The translations under genes and the position numbers were made by a program. The notes beneath the pieces are model-generated. The model ran no database searches. It was not told the DNA's origin and worked only from the letters and a program-made list of their open reading frames with translations. Positions 54,889 to 63,061 of a stretch of DNA of 64,000 bases are shown piece after piece (position 1 is the stretch's first letter; each line of letters begins with the position of its first letter). Origin of the DNA: Bifidobacterium choloepi (lineage in GTDB: Bacteria > Actinomycetota > Actinomycetes > Actinomycetales > Bifidobacteriaceae); contig NZ_VYSG01000001.1 of the NCBI RefSeq assembly GCF_010667615.1, positions 1,107,649 to 1,171,648 of the forward strand. The letters are read 5' to 3'.

Positions 54889-56463
54889 TCAGGCGGCAGC
54901 CTGCTCGTCGGAGGCGACGGCCTTCTCGGCGACCTTCGCTGCCTTGGCGGCGTCGGCGGCCTTCTTGGCGGCGCGGGCCGCGCGGGCGGCTTCCTTCTCC
55001 TCGTGCTTCACCTCGTCGATGAACGCGACGTGGCCCTTCGCCGGCAGCCAGCCCTTGTTGACGACCTTGACCTGCCACAGCCAGGCGGCGGCGAACAGGA
55101 CGGCGGCGATGACGATCGAGCCGATGGCACCCGGCGTGAAGCCGAGCTGGACGACGTGGCCGATGATCGTGCCGTACCAGCAGAAGTCGCCGTCACCGAA
55201 CGTCGAGTTCGAAACGCCGTAGGAACCCATGACGCCCATCAGGGCAGCCGGCAGGAACGTGATCAGGATGCCGTTGACGAACGCGCCGAGGATGCAGCCG
55301 CGACGACCGCCGGTGGCGTTGCCGAAGATGCCGGCGCCACCGCCATCGAAGAAGTGGGGAACCATGCCCGGCAGGATCAGGGCGAAGCCCCACGCGGGGC
55401 CGAGCCACAGGGCGATGGCACCCAGCGCAACCAGGCCGCCGGCAAACGAGGCCAGGAAGCCGATCAGCGAGGCGTTCGGACCGTACGGGAAGACAATCGG
55501 GATGTCGAGCGCCGGCTTGGCACCCGGAACGACCTTCTTCGCGATGCCCTGGAACGCCGGCACGAGCTCGCCAAGGATGATGCGCACGCCGTACAGGATG
55601 ATGCTCACGCCGATGCCGAACTGGAGGGCCTCGGCGAACGCGGCCATGATGAAGGAACCATAGTCGGTCGGAGCCTGGTCGGGGAAGATCGCGAACAGTT
55701 CCTGCGTCGGGACGACGATCGCGGCCCAGACGGCGAAGACCATGTAGAGCACGACCATGAGGACGGTGGTGGAGACCATCGAATCGCGCAGGAAGCTCAG
55801 GCCCTTCGGGAAGTTGATGTCCTCGGTCGACTTCGACTTCTTGCCGACGGCCGCGCCGATGGCGCCGGAGACCATGTAGCCGAGCGAGTTGAAGTGGCCG
55901 ACGGAGATCTGGTCGTTGCCGGTCACGCGGTTGGTGAACGGCTGGGTGAAGGCCGGCATCGCGACCATCGCGACGGTCATCAGCAGCGAGCCGATGACAA
56001 CGATCAGCCACTGGTGGTCGGTGCCGAGGCCGACGGAGAGCACCAGCGCCAGCATCATCGACATGAACACCATGTGGTGGCCGGTCAGGAAGATGTACTT
56101 GAGCGGGGTGAATCGCGCGACGACAAGCATGAGGATGAAGCTCAGCACGATGATGTACGCGCTCGTCGCGCCGAACTGCGCCGCCGCCTGCGCCGTGATG
56201 ACCTCGTTCGTCGGGACCACGCCCTGCGCGCCGGTGGCGTGGAAGACGAGCTCGCCGAACGGATCAAGCGCGGCGGTGACGACGTTCGCGCCCGCGCTCA
56301 GGATGAGGTAGCCGAGCGCGGCCTTCAGACCGCCGGAGATGACCTGGCCGGCGGGCTTCTTGAGGGCGATCAGGCCGATCGCCGCAATGATGCCGATCAG
56401 GTACGCCGGCACGTTCAGGATTTCCTGACTGATGAAGTTCAGGATCGTGACAAGGACATTCAT
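54889..56463 (-). CDS. Ascorbate-type PTS permease IIC, copy 1
   Basis: A 524-residue membrane component of the UlaA/SgaT family with about 11 segments. The N-terminus NVLVTILNFISQEILNVPAYLIGI and GGAGIFGNATGGRRGCILGAF are family-typical. The last 45 residues are an Ala/Lys/Glu-rich tail. It is the third gene in the order IIA-IIB-IIC. Copy 2 at 58230 is nearly identical in length and close to 90% identical by eye. The substrate is not certain; members carry L-ascorbate or other sugar acids, some with unknown sugars. Confidence 0.92.
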   Translation of the reverse strand: MNVLVTILNFISQEILNVPAYLIGIIAAIGLIALKKPAGQVISGGLKAALGYLILSAGANVVTAALDPFGELVFHATGAQGVVPTNEVITAQAAAQFGATSAYIIVLSFILMLVVARFTPLKYIFLTGHHMVFMSMMLALVLSVGLGTDHQWLIVVIGSLLMTVAMVAMPAFTQPFTNRVTGNDQISVGHFNSLGYMVSGAIGAAVGKKSKSTEDINFPKGLSFLRDSMVSTTVLMVVLYMVFAVWAAIVVPTQELFAIFPDQAPTDYGSFIMAAFAEALQFGIGVSIILYGVRIILGELVPAFQGIAKKVVPGAKPALDIPIVFPYGPNASLIGFLASFAGGLVALGAIALWLGPAWGFALILPGMVPHFFDGGGAGIFGNATGGRRGCILGAFVNGILITFLPAALMGVMGSYGVSNSTFGDGDFCWYGTIIGHVVQLGFTPGAIGSIVIAAVLFAAAWLWQVKVVNKGWLPAKGHVAFIDEVKHEEKEAARAARAAKKAADAAKAAKVAEKAVASDEQAAA

Positions 56464-56651
56464 CGTCGAGTCCTCTTTTCCCTATCTACTTCTGTCTCTA
56501 CTTGGTTTGGTTGGGTTGTCGTATTGGTTTCGTCTCGCCGTCGGCCGGGAGAATCGTTTCGAACGATTCGTCCGCCCGGCCAGCCCCCGGCTCGCTTGCC
56601 GGCTCCGCGAAACGCGGGAAGCGGGCGACCGCGCCGGCCGCCCGCCGCCGA

Positions 56652-56921
56652 TCACATGTTGCGCTCGAGCACTTCCTGGATCTCGTCGGTGTCCATGAAG
56701 TTGTGGATGACCTCGACCGGCGTGGTGGTGCCCTCGAGCTCCGGAGCGAGCTCGGCCGACGTCAGCACGAGGTCGTTCATGTTGGCGGTGCCCTTCGCGC
56801 TGCCGGCGTCCGACGTCGTGACAGTGACGTCGAGGCCGAGGTCGCTGGCGACCGACTCGACGTTGACCTTGAGCAGGACCGACGTGCCGATGCCGTTGCC
56901 GCAGACGCACAGGATGTTCAT
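56652..56921 (-). CDS. Ascorbate-type PTS component IIB, copy 1
   Basis: An 89-residue cytoplasmic phosphocarrier. LCVCGNGIGTSVLLKVNV holds the P-loop-like active site with the phosphorylated Cys at residue 7. The ribosome site GGAGG lies directly upstream of ATG at 56921. It lies 188 bp before IIC and 250 bp after IIA, unusually long gaps for a PTS operon. The gap to IIC holds GAGAATCGTTTCGAACGATTC. Confidence 0.92.
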   Translation of the reverse strand: MNILCVCGNGIGTSVLLKVNVESVASDLGLDVTVTTSDAGSAKGTANMNDLVLTSAELAPELEGTTTPVEVIHNFMDTDEIQEVLERNM

Positions 56922-57171
56922 TTTTTGCCTCCAGATGGTGGATTGGGTGATGTTGGAATGGGTATGCGATTGATAACGAATGATGGAAGGGTCCCTGGCC
57001 GTGCAGTCGGCCGGCCGGTGACCCTGATTTCCGGTTCCGTCGCCTCGTCGAGCGGCAAGCTGCGTCCTTCGATGGAACGATTCGTCCGTCCCGACGTAGC
57101 GGGAGGATCCGGCGACCGCACCGGGTCTGCCGCGGCACGGCGGCTCCCATGTCGGCCGCCGTACCGGGCGG

Positions 57172-57618
57172 TCATGCGCCGAGCACCCGACGGATGTCGT
57201 CCGGCGTCTTCGCATCGGCCAGCGCGGCGGTCTTGTCCTTGCTGGTCAGAGCCGACGCGATGGCCGACATGACTTCGATATGCTCGTTTTCGTCGCGGCC
57301 GGCGAGACCGATGACGAGCGAAACGGGGTCGTTGTTCTTGTTGCCGAATTCGACCGGCGTGCTCAGGCGCACCCAGCTCAGGCCAGTGTTGAGCACGGCG
57401 TCGGACGGACGGGAATGTGCCAGCGCCAGGCCCGGCGCGATGACGATATACGGACCCATCTTCTCGACGGTCCCGATCATCTCGTCGGTGTAGGCGTCGG
57501 TAGTGAAGCCAGCATTCACCAGTCCACGACCGGCAAGGCGGATCGCGTCCCGCCAATCCGCGGCCTCGACATCGAGCGCGAAGGCCTCGTCGGGCAGGAA
57601 CTTGTTCAGATCAGCCAC
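57172..57618 (-). CDS. PTS component IIA (mannitol/ascorbate type), copy 1
   Basis: A 148-residue phosphocarrier of the PTS EIIA type 2 fold. The active His is residue 68 in GLALAHSRPSD. The start is GTG at 57618, after AGGAG; the copy 2 gene uses ATG at the same place. It is the first gene of its operon. Upstream is a promoter with an inverted ACTTGT...ACAAGT site. Confidence 0.92.
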   Translation of the reverse strand: MADLNKFLPDEAFALDVEAADWRDAIRLAGRGLVNAGFTTDAYTDEMIGTVEKMGPYIVIAPGLALAHSRPSDAVLNTGLSWVRLSTPVEFGNKNNDPVSLVIGLAGRDENEHIEVMSAIASALTSKDKTAALADAKTPDDIRRVLGA

Positions 57619-57691
57619 GTTCAACTCCTCATTTCTCAGCGTCCTCGCTGACGGAAACAATGTCATTGCAACCAAATTGACAACCGCATCA

Positions 57692-57736
57692 ACTTGTTTG
57701 CACAAGTCAGGATAATACATGTTTGAACAAGTGCAA
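57692..57736 (-). promoter_or_regulatory. Promoter and inverted repeat of the first PTS operon
   Basis: Minus strand: -35 TTGCAC (57731-57736), 16 bp spacer, -10-like TATCCT (57709-57714), then ACTTGT-TTGC-ACAAGT (57692-57707). A further ACAAGT word overlaps the -35. The site is a candidate operator for an unlinked regulator. Confidence 0.5.
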
Positions 57737-57830
57737 AACCAAGGGGGCTCACCGGCGTTTCCAAGTCGTTCCGCCATATTGCAGGGCCGGCCGGTTCAGA
57801 GCCAGCCAGTCCGTCATCCGTCGTGTGAAT

Positions 57831-58119
57831 CGTTACAAAAATTCCCTTCCGAAAGGAAACGGACGAATAGTAACGATCCAGGGCGGAGAAACGTTACAAA
57901 CCGTACGTTCCGAAACGAAACGGAAAATCAGTAACGATTCCGACCCCCGAATCGTTACAAAAATCCCCTTCCGAAAAGAAACGGACGAATAGTAACGATC
58001 CAGGGCGCAGAAACGTTACAAACCGTACGTTCCGAAACGAAACGGAAAATCAGTAACGATTCCGGGTCCCGAATCGTTACAAAAATCCCCTTCCGAAAAG
58101 GGACGGACGATTAGTAACA
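57831..58119. repeat. Hairpin array, five units of 45 bp with 16 bp linkers
   Basis: Units start at 57831, 57892, 57953, 58014 and 58075. They are closely similar to the array at 54363-54773, so that each PTS operon is bordered by a copy. Units alternate between CGTTACAAAAATCCCC and CGTTACAAACCGTACG types. It lies between the first PTS operon promoter and the second PTS operon terminator. Confidence 0.88.
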
Positions 58120-58173
58120 ATTCCCGGAAAAGAAGAGGCGAGGGAAACGGCGCGGATGACGTGACTGGACGAC

Positions 58174-58203
58174 AAAAAACCCGAGCCGATGGCTCGGGTT
58201 TTT
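58174..58203 (-). terminator. Terminator of the second PTS operon
   Basis: AAAAACCCGAGCC pairs with GGCTCGGGTTTTT. On the minus strand the stem is followed by a T-run, a standard intrinsic terminator 26 bp after the IIC stop. It shares the CCCGAGC core with the dispersed hairpins. Confidence 0.88.
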
Positions 58204-58229
58204 GACGGGGTATGTGAATCCCGGACGAC

Positions 58230-59762
58230 TCAGGCGGCGGGCTGATCGTCGGAGGCGGCCTTCTTGGCGGCGCGGGCCGCGCGGGCGGCTTCCTTCTCCT
58301 CACGCTTGACTTCGTCGATGAACGCAGCGTGAGCCTTCGCCGGCAGCCAGCCCGTGTCGACGACCCTGACCTGCCAGATCCAGGCGGCCGCGAACAGGAC
58401 GGCCGCGACGATGATCGAGCCGATCACGCCCGGCGTGAAGCCGAGCTGGACGACGTGGCCGACGATCGTGCCGTACCAGCAGAAGTCGGCGTCGCCGAAC
58501 GTGGAGTTCGCCACGCCATACGAGCCCATGACGCCCATCAGCGCGGCAGGCAGGAACGTGATCAGGATGCCGTTGACGAACGCGCCGACGATCGCGCCGA
58601 TCCGGCCACCGGTGGCGTTGCCGAAGATGCCGGCGCCACCGCCGTCGAAGAAGTGAGGAACCATGCCCGGCAGGATCAGCGCCACACCCCAGGCCGGTCC
58701 GAGCCACACGGCGATGATGCCGAGGGCGACGAGACCGCCGGCGAAGGAGGCCAGGAAGCCGATCAGCGACGCGTTCGGGCCGTACGGGAAGACGATCGGG
58801 ATGTCGAGGGCGGGCTTGGCGCCGGGGACGACCTTCTTCGCGATGCCCTGGAATGCCGGGACGAGTTCGCCGAGGATGATGCGGACGCCGTAGAGGATGA
58901 TGCTGACGCCGATGCCGAACTGCAGCGCCTCGGCGAATGCCGCCATGATGTAGCCGCCATAGTCGGTCGGGGCCTGCGAGCTGAAGATCGCGAACAGCTG
59001 GTCACGGGGCACGACGATGGCGCCCCAGATGGCGAAGACGAGGTACAGCACGACCATGAGGACGGTCGTCGAGACCATCGAATCACGCAGGAAGCTCAGG
59101 CCCTTCGGGAAGTTGATGTCCTCGGTGGACCTGGACTTCTTGCCGACCACGCAGCCCAGCGCACCGGACAGCGCATAGCCGAGCGAGTTGAAATGGCCGA
59201 CCGAGATCTGGTCGTTGCCGGTCACGCGGTTCGTGAACGGCTGGGTGAACGACGGCATCGCGACCATCGCGACCGTCATCAGCAGCGAACCGATGATGAC
59301 GATCAGCAGCTGATGCTTGGCGCCGAGTCCGACGGACAGCACGAGCGCCAGCATCATCGACATGAACACCATGTGGTGGCCGGTCAGGAAGATGTACTTG
59401 AGTGGCGTGAAGCGTGCGACGAGCAGCATCAACACGAAGCTCAGCACGATGATGTACGCGCTGGTGGCGCCGAACTGGGCGGCGGCCTGCGCCGTGATGA
59501 CCTCGTTCGTCGGGACGACGCCATGCGCGCCGGTGGCGTGGAAGACGAGTTGGCCGAACGGGTCGAGCGCGGCAGTGACGACATTGGCGCCGGCGCCGAG
59601 GATCAGGTAGCCGAGCGCGGCCTTGAGGCCACCGGAGATGACCTGGCCGGCGGGCTTTTTCAGCGCGGCCAGGCCGATCGCCGCGATAATGCCGATCAGG
59701 TACGCCGGCACGTTCAGGATTTCCTGGCTAATGAAGTTCAGGATCGTGACAAGGACATTCAT
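58230..59762 (-). CDS. Ascorbate-type PTS permease IIC, copy 2
   Basis: A 510-residue UlaA/SgaT family membrane component. It is colinear with copy 1, with most differences conservative; the C-terminal Ala/Lys tail is about 14 residues shorter. GRIGAIVGAFVNGI replaces GRRGCILGAFVNGI. The start at 59762 is preceded by AAGGGGATTC. Both copies appear intact, so both may function. Confidence 0.92.
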   Translation of the reverse strand: MNVLVTILNFISQEILNVPAYLIGIIAAIGLAALKKPAGQVISGGLKAALGYLILGAGANVVTAALDPFGQLVFHATGAHGVVPTNEVITAQAAAQFGATSAYIIVLSFVLMLLVARFTPLKYIFLTGHHMVFMSMMLALVLSVGLGAKHQLLIVIIGSLLMTVAMVAMPSFTQPFTNRVTGNDQISVGHFNSLGYALSGALGCVVGKKSRSTEDINFPKGLSFLRDSMVSTTVLMVVLYLVFAIWGAIVVPRDQLFAIFSSQAPTDYGGYIMAAFAEALQFGIGVSIILYGVRIILGELVPAFQGIAKKVVPGAKPALDIPIVFPYGPNASLIGFLASFAGGLVALGIIAVWLGPAWGVALILPGMVPHFFDGGGAGIFGNATGGRIGAIVGAFVNGILITFLPAALMGVMGSYGVANSTFGDADFCWYGTIVGHVVQLGFTPGVIGSIIVAAVLFAAAWIWQVRVVDTGWLPAKAHAAFIDEVKREEKEAARAARAAKKAASDDQPAA

Positions 59763-59848
59763 CGTTGAATCCCCTTCTTTCTATATCTGCTATTTATCTC
59801 ATTGGTCTCGTTGTCATGTTGGTCTTGGTATTGCTTCCGCGGCCGGTT

Positions 59849-59903
59849 GCGGACCGGTCGCGGACCGGTCGCGGACCGGTCGTGAATTGGTCGTGAATTG
59901 GTC
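59849..59903. repeat. Tandem repeat, 11 bp unit, five copies
   Basis: Three copies of GCGGACCGGTC followed by two of GTGAATTGGTC lie between IIB and IIC of the second PTS operon. The 11 bp period is close to one helix turn. Confidence 0.78.
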
Positions 59904-59990
59904 GGGCATCGGAGCCGTGCCGCGAATTGGAGCTGTCCGCAAATCAGGGCCGTGCCGCAAATAGGGGCTGCAGCGGAAATTGGCAGCGAA

Positions 59991-60260
59991 TCACATGTAG
60001 CGCTCGAGCACGCCCCGCACTTCGTCGGCGTCCACGAAATTGTGGATGACCTCGACCGGCGTGGTCGTGCCTTCGAGTTCGGGAGCCAGTTCCGCGGACG
60101 TGAGCACGAGATCGTTCATGTTCGCGGTGCCCTTGGCGCTGCCCGCATCGGACGTCGTCACGTTGACATCGAGCCCAAGCTCCTCGGCAACCGTCTCCAC
60201 GTTGACTTTCAGCAGCACGGACGTGCCGATGCCATTGCCGCATACGCATAGGATGTTCAT
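59991..60260 (-). CDS. Ascorbate-type PTS component IIB, copy 2
   Basis: An 89-residue phosphocarrier, with the active Cys at residue 7 in VCGNGIGTS. It is closely similar to copy 1 (EELGLDVNVTTSD against SDLGLDVTVTTSD). The start at 60260 follows AAGGGAAC. It lies 228 bp before IIC. Confidence 0.92.
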   Translation of the reverse strand: MNILCVCGNGIGTSVLLKVNVETVAEELGLDVNVTTSDAGSAKGTANMNDLVLTSAELAPELEGTTTPVEVIHNFVDADEVRGVLERYM

Positions 60261-60323
60261 TGGTAGTTCCCTTCTTTCTTCTGGGTTGTTTCCTTCCATG
60301 GACGGAACTTCTTCCGGATAATT

Positions 60324-60373
60324 CGAACGATTCGGACGATTCGGACGATTCGAACGATTCAGGCGATTCGGAC
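60324..60373. repeat. Tandem run of the GACGATTCG word
   Basis: About five head-to-tail copies of a 9-10 bp unit, GACGATTCG or GAACGATTC, between IIA and IIB of the second PTS operon. This is the densest cluster of the ACGATTC word in the window. Confidence 0.85.
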
Positions 60374-60453
60374 GTTCCCGATATCCCGGGCGGTGTCCTC
60401 CGGGAGGCCACCCACTGGACGCCCCTCTCTCCCAGACACCGGCCCCCGCAGCG

Positions 60454-60900
60454 TCACGAGCCGAGAATCGTCCGGATGGCCGCCGGCGTCTTCGCCGTGG
60501 CCAGCGACTGCGTTTTCCGCCGGTCCATCAGGGCCGCGGCGATGGCCGACATGACCTCGATATGCTCGTTCTCGTCATGACCGGCGAGCCCGATGACCAG
60601 GGAAACGGGGTCGTTGTCCTTGTTGCCGAATTCGACCGGCGTGCTCAGGCGCACCCAGCTCAGGCCGGTACGGAGCACGGCGTCGGACGGACGGGCATGC
60701 GCCAGCGCCAAACCCGGCGCGATGACGATATACGGCCCCATCTTCTCGACGGTCGCAATCATCTCGTCGGTATAGGCGTCGGTGGTAAAACCGGCATTCA
60801 CCAGTCCGCGGCCGGCGAGACGGATCGCGTCTCTCCAGTCGGCGGCCTCACGGTCCAGCAGGAACGATTCATCCGGCAGGAACCTATCCAGATCGGCCAT
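60454..60900 (-). CDS. PTS component IIA (mannitol/ascorbate type), copy 2
   Basis: A 148-residue phosphocarrier with the active His at residue 68 (GLALAHARPSD). Copy 1 aligns over the full length. It is the first gene of the second PTS operon. Upstream, 60901-61200 holds a G/C-rich then A/T-rich stretch; the A/T-rich part 61130-61235 probably contains the promoter, but no clear pair of hexamers was found. Confidence 0.92.
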   Translation of the reverse strand: MADLDRFLPDESFLLDREAADWRDAIRLAGRGLVNAGFTTDAYTDEMIATVEKMGPYIVIAPGLALAHARPSDAVLRTGLSWVRLSTPVEFGNKDNDPVSLVIGLAGHDENEHIEVMSAIAAALMDRRKTQSLATAKTPAAIRTILGS

Positions 60901-61200
60901 CGTTCAACCTCTCGTTTCCGGCATTGCCGCCGGCATCGCCGCCGACTTCGCCATCTCTCCCGTCCCGGCTTCGTTGCCGCGGGAGACGCCGTGAGGATCC
61001 CGCCGGATGCGGGATTGGCGACGCCCTAGCTACGCTGCCATGGAAAAACACCGTCCTTCGGTCCCGCGACGCGGCATTGCGATCCCGGATCCCGGAGAAC
61101 GTTGCTTTCAGGGTAAGTCAAATTCGGGGAAATGTAACTGGATAAAACGCTTTACTAAAGACAATTTTTAGGCATAAATAGGCGAAATCTAATAAAAATT

Positions 61201-61218
61201 AATCAACAATAGTTGATT
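61201..61218. promoter_or_regulatory. Inverted repeat AATCAAC-aata-GTTGATT
   Basis: A 7 bp perfect inverted repeat with a 4 bp centre in the A/T-rich gap upstream of the second PTS operon, flanked by a wider TAAAGACAA...TTGTCTTTA pair (about 61155-61230). It is a candidate operator. Confidence 0.5.
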
Positions 61219-61367
61219 GTTTGTCTTTATTATTCGTCATACCGCCCAATAACGTTCCAGCAAATCGCCAGCCATGTGGGGAGGGCGAGGCATCGGCGCC
61301 GACGACCAGGAAGGACAGGAAGACAGAAGAGCAGGAAGACAGGAAGACAGAGAAATAAAGAAAAGAA

Positions 61368-61401
61368 AAGCGGGCGATCGCAATTCCGCGATCGCCCGCT
61401 T
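61368..61401 (-). terminator. Terminator of the tRNA-Gly gene
   Basis: A perfect 14 bp stem (AAGCGGGCGATCGC and complement) with a 6-base loop, followed on the minus strand by TTTTCTTTTCTTT. It starts nine bases after the tRNA 3' end. Confidence 0.92.
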
Positions 61402-61409
61402 TCCGCCGG

Positions 61410-61480
61410 AGCGGATGACGGGAGTCGAACCCGCCTCTGAAGCTTGGGAAGCTTCCATTCTACCGATGAACTACATCCGC
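61410..61480 (-). tRNA. tRNA-Gly (anticodon CCC)
   Basis: The minus strand folds into a 71-base cloverleaf. The acceptor stem GCGGATG pairs with CATCCGC; the D arm is TAGTTCATCGGTAGAA-like; the anticodon stem GAAGC/GCTTC encloses loop TTCCCAA (anticodon CCC); the T arm is GGCGGGTTCGACTCCCGTC. The discriminator is U and CCA is not encoded. Confidence 0.93.
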
Positions 61481-61544
61481 AATCGTCGCCGATGGCAACA
61501 GAACCTCACTATAGCAGCCGCCGCGCCCAGCCGACAAGCTCGCG

Positions 61545-62867
61545 TCAGTCGGCTGCGGACGAATCGTCCGTCGCGGCGGTCGTGCCGTCAGCCGACGAAG
61601 AGGAGGACGAATCGTCCGAAGAAGAAGCCGACGAATCGTCCGACGAAGTAGAAGTAGAGGAGGAGGAAGAAGAAGAAGAAGACGATCCCTCCGTCGAGCC
61701 GCCCATCGAGTTCTGGTAGACGGCGTCGAGGGTCTTCGCGAGGCCGGACACCATGTCGTACTCGCCGCACGCGTCGGTCAGCAGCGTCATCACGTATGCC
61801 GTCGGCCGGCTCGTCACAGCCACGCCGCCGTACGACGACGTGCCGTCGAGCCCCGGAAAGACAATGCCGCCGTCGTTCAGCGCGTAGTATCCGGCTTCGG
61901 AAATCCAGCCGGCCTTCGACATCACGCGGTCCTCGTCCCCGAGCGCGATGTGAATCGACGAGTTCAGCGTGTCCTGATAGTTGGACGCGAGCCATTCGCG
62001 CGCCTCGACGGACGCCTTGCCGGCGGCTTCGGCGGCCTCGTCGGTCGTGTCGGTGAAGAGATACTGGTAGCCCTTCGTCCACATCATCGCGAGGTCGATC
62101 GCCGAGAAGTTGACATACGGCACGTCGTCGCCGAGGTCGCCGACATTGTGCTGGATGCCGGTGCCTTCCATCCAGGTGTTGATCGGATCCTTGCCGTACT
62201 CGTTGAACAGCCCGTAGTAGCAGTCGTTGTCGGAGATCTGGATGGCGTTCGTGATGTAGTAGTTGTCGGTCGCCGCGGCCGAATCGGTCTCGTTCATCAC
62301 GTCGTCGAGGTCGATCGTGCCGGTCGCCGCGAGCGACAGGACATACGGCCCCTTGATCGAGCTCGCCGAATACTTCGCCTCGCCGCCGTCGTACGCGAGC
62401 ACGGCGCCGGTGTCGAGATCGGCGACGACGAACGCCGCCGAGTAGCCGGCCGCCGTGAAGTCGTCGATCTGCGCCTGGATTTCCTGGCTGTCGGCGTCAG
62501 ACAGCTGGAAGCCCTCGGTCGAGATCGTCGCGTCGCCGCTCACCTTCGCGAGGTTCTCGAGCGTCAGGTCGATCGGGTCGACGGCCGTCGTCGCCGCCGA
62601 CTTGTCGACGTCGGCCGTCGAGGCATTGGACGATCCGTCCGACGAATCGCTCTCGAGCTCCTCGACGGCCTGCGCAGTCTCCGTGTCCGACGCGGCCACC
62701 GCGTACGCCGACGACGTCGGGCCGTCCAGCCGGCGGTAGTAGTTGCTGATGCCGACGAGGTCGACGACGATCAGCGCGACGGTGACGAGCCCGAGGATCC
62801 GGGCGATCTGCAGGCGCTTGCGGACAATCCGCCTCGCCCGCGACCGGTGACTGCTGTTATGCGGCAT
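61545..62867 (-). CDS. Membrane-anchored serine hydrolase of the beta-lactamase/PBP fold
   Basis: A 440-residue cell-surface protein. Residues about 25-45 form one membrane segment after a basic N-terminus. A Ser/Asp linker follows, then a class A beta-lactamase-like domain from about residue 120. SSIK near residue 168 is the SxxK active site; the later SDN and KTG equivalents are not clear (ISDND and SKAGW are candidates). The last 70 residues are almost all Ser/Asp/Thr, including three DDSS runs coded by GAATCGT words. It may be a penicillin-binding-like or inactive wall protein; antibiotic resistance is not implied. The start follows AGGTAGG. Confidence 0.78.
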   Translation of the reverse strand: MPHNSSHRSRARRIVRKRLQIARILGLVTVALIVVDLVGISNYYRRLDGPTSSAYAVAASDTETAQAVEELESDSSDGSSNASTADVDKSAATTAVDPIDLTLENLAKVSGDATISTEGFQLSDADSQEIQAQIDDFTAAGYSAAFVVADLDTGAVLAYDGGEAKYSASSIKGPYVLSLAATGTIDLDDVMNETDSAAATDNYYITNAIQISDNDCYYGLFNEYGKDPINTWMEGTGIQHNVGDLGDDVPYVNFSAIDLAMMWTKGYQYLFTDTTDEAAEAAGKASVEAREWLASNYQDTLNSSIHIALGDEDRVMSKAGWISEAGYYALNDGGIVFPGLDGTSSYGGVAVTSRPTAYVMTLLTDACGEYDMVSGLAKTLDAVYQNSMGGSTEGSSSSSSSSSSTSTSSDDSSASSSDDSSSSSSADGTTAATDDSSAAD

Positions 62868-62986
62868 GGCCTACCTGCGAATCTGAGTCTGGAATTTGGA
62901 ACGATTCATCCCACCTTACCGGCTAGGGGTGGATGAATGCTGGGAATGCGACCAATTACCACACTTTTCGAGTCGCAAGCACCGCG

Positions 62987-63056
62987 AGCTCCCTGGCGCC
63001 CGCCGCTGAAATATGCAAATGCGAGCTAGCGAGCATTTGCGGCCTTTCCGGGAGCT
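62987..63056. terminator. Composite hairpin after the reductase gene
   Basis: Outer AGCTCCC/GGGAGCT arms enclose an inner GCAAATGC...GCATTTGC stem (63015-63040). It lies just after the reductase stop (minus strand) and resembles a small version of the composite palindromes. Confidence 0.65.
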
Positions 63057-63061
63057 ATCAC

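Noticed and set aside
54656..55222. Protein starting in the array and running opposite the PTS IIC gene
   Set aside because: The first part is repeat translation and the rest is antisense to a clear IIC gene.
54363..58119. CRISPR array
   Set aside because: Units are regularly spaced, but both the 45 bp units and the 16 bp linkers are repeated, linkers are too short for spacers, and no cas genes are near.
61545..62867. A resistance beta-lactamase
   Set aside because: SxxK is present but the other active-site motifs are unclear, and the membrane anchor with Ser-rich tail fits a wall-associated protein better.
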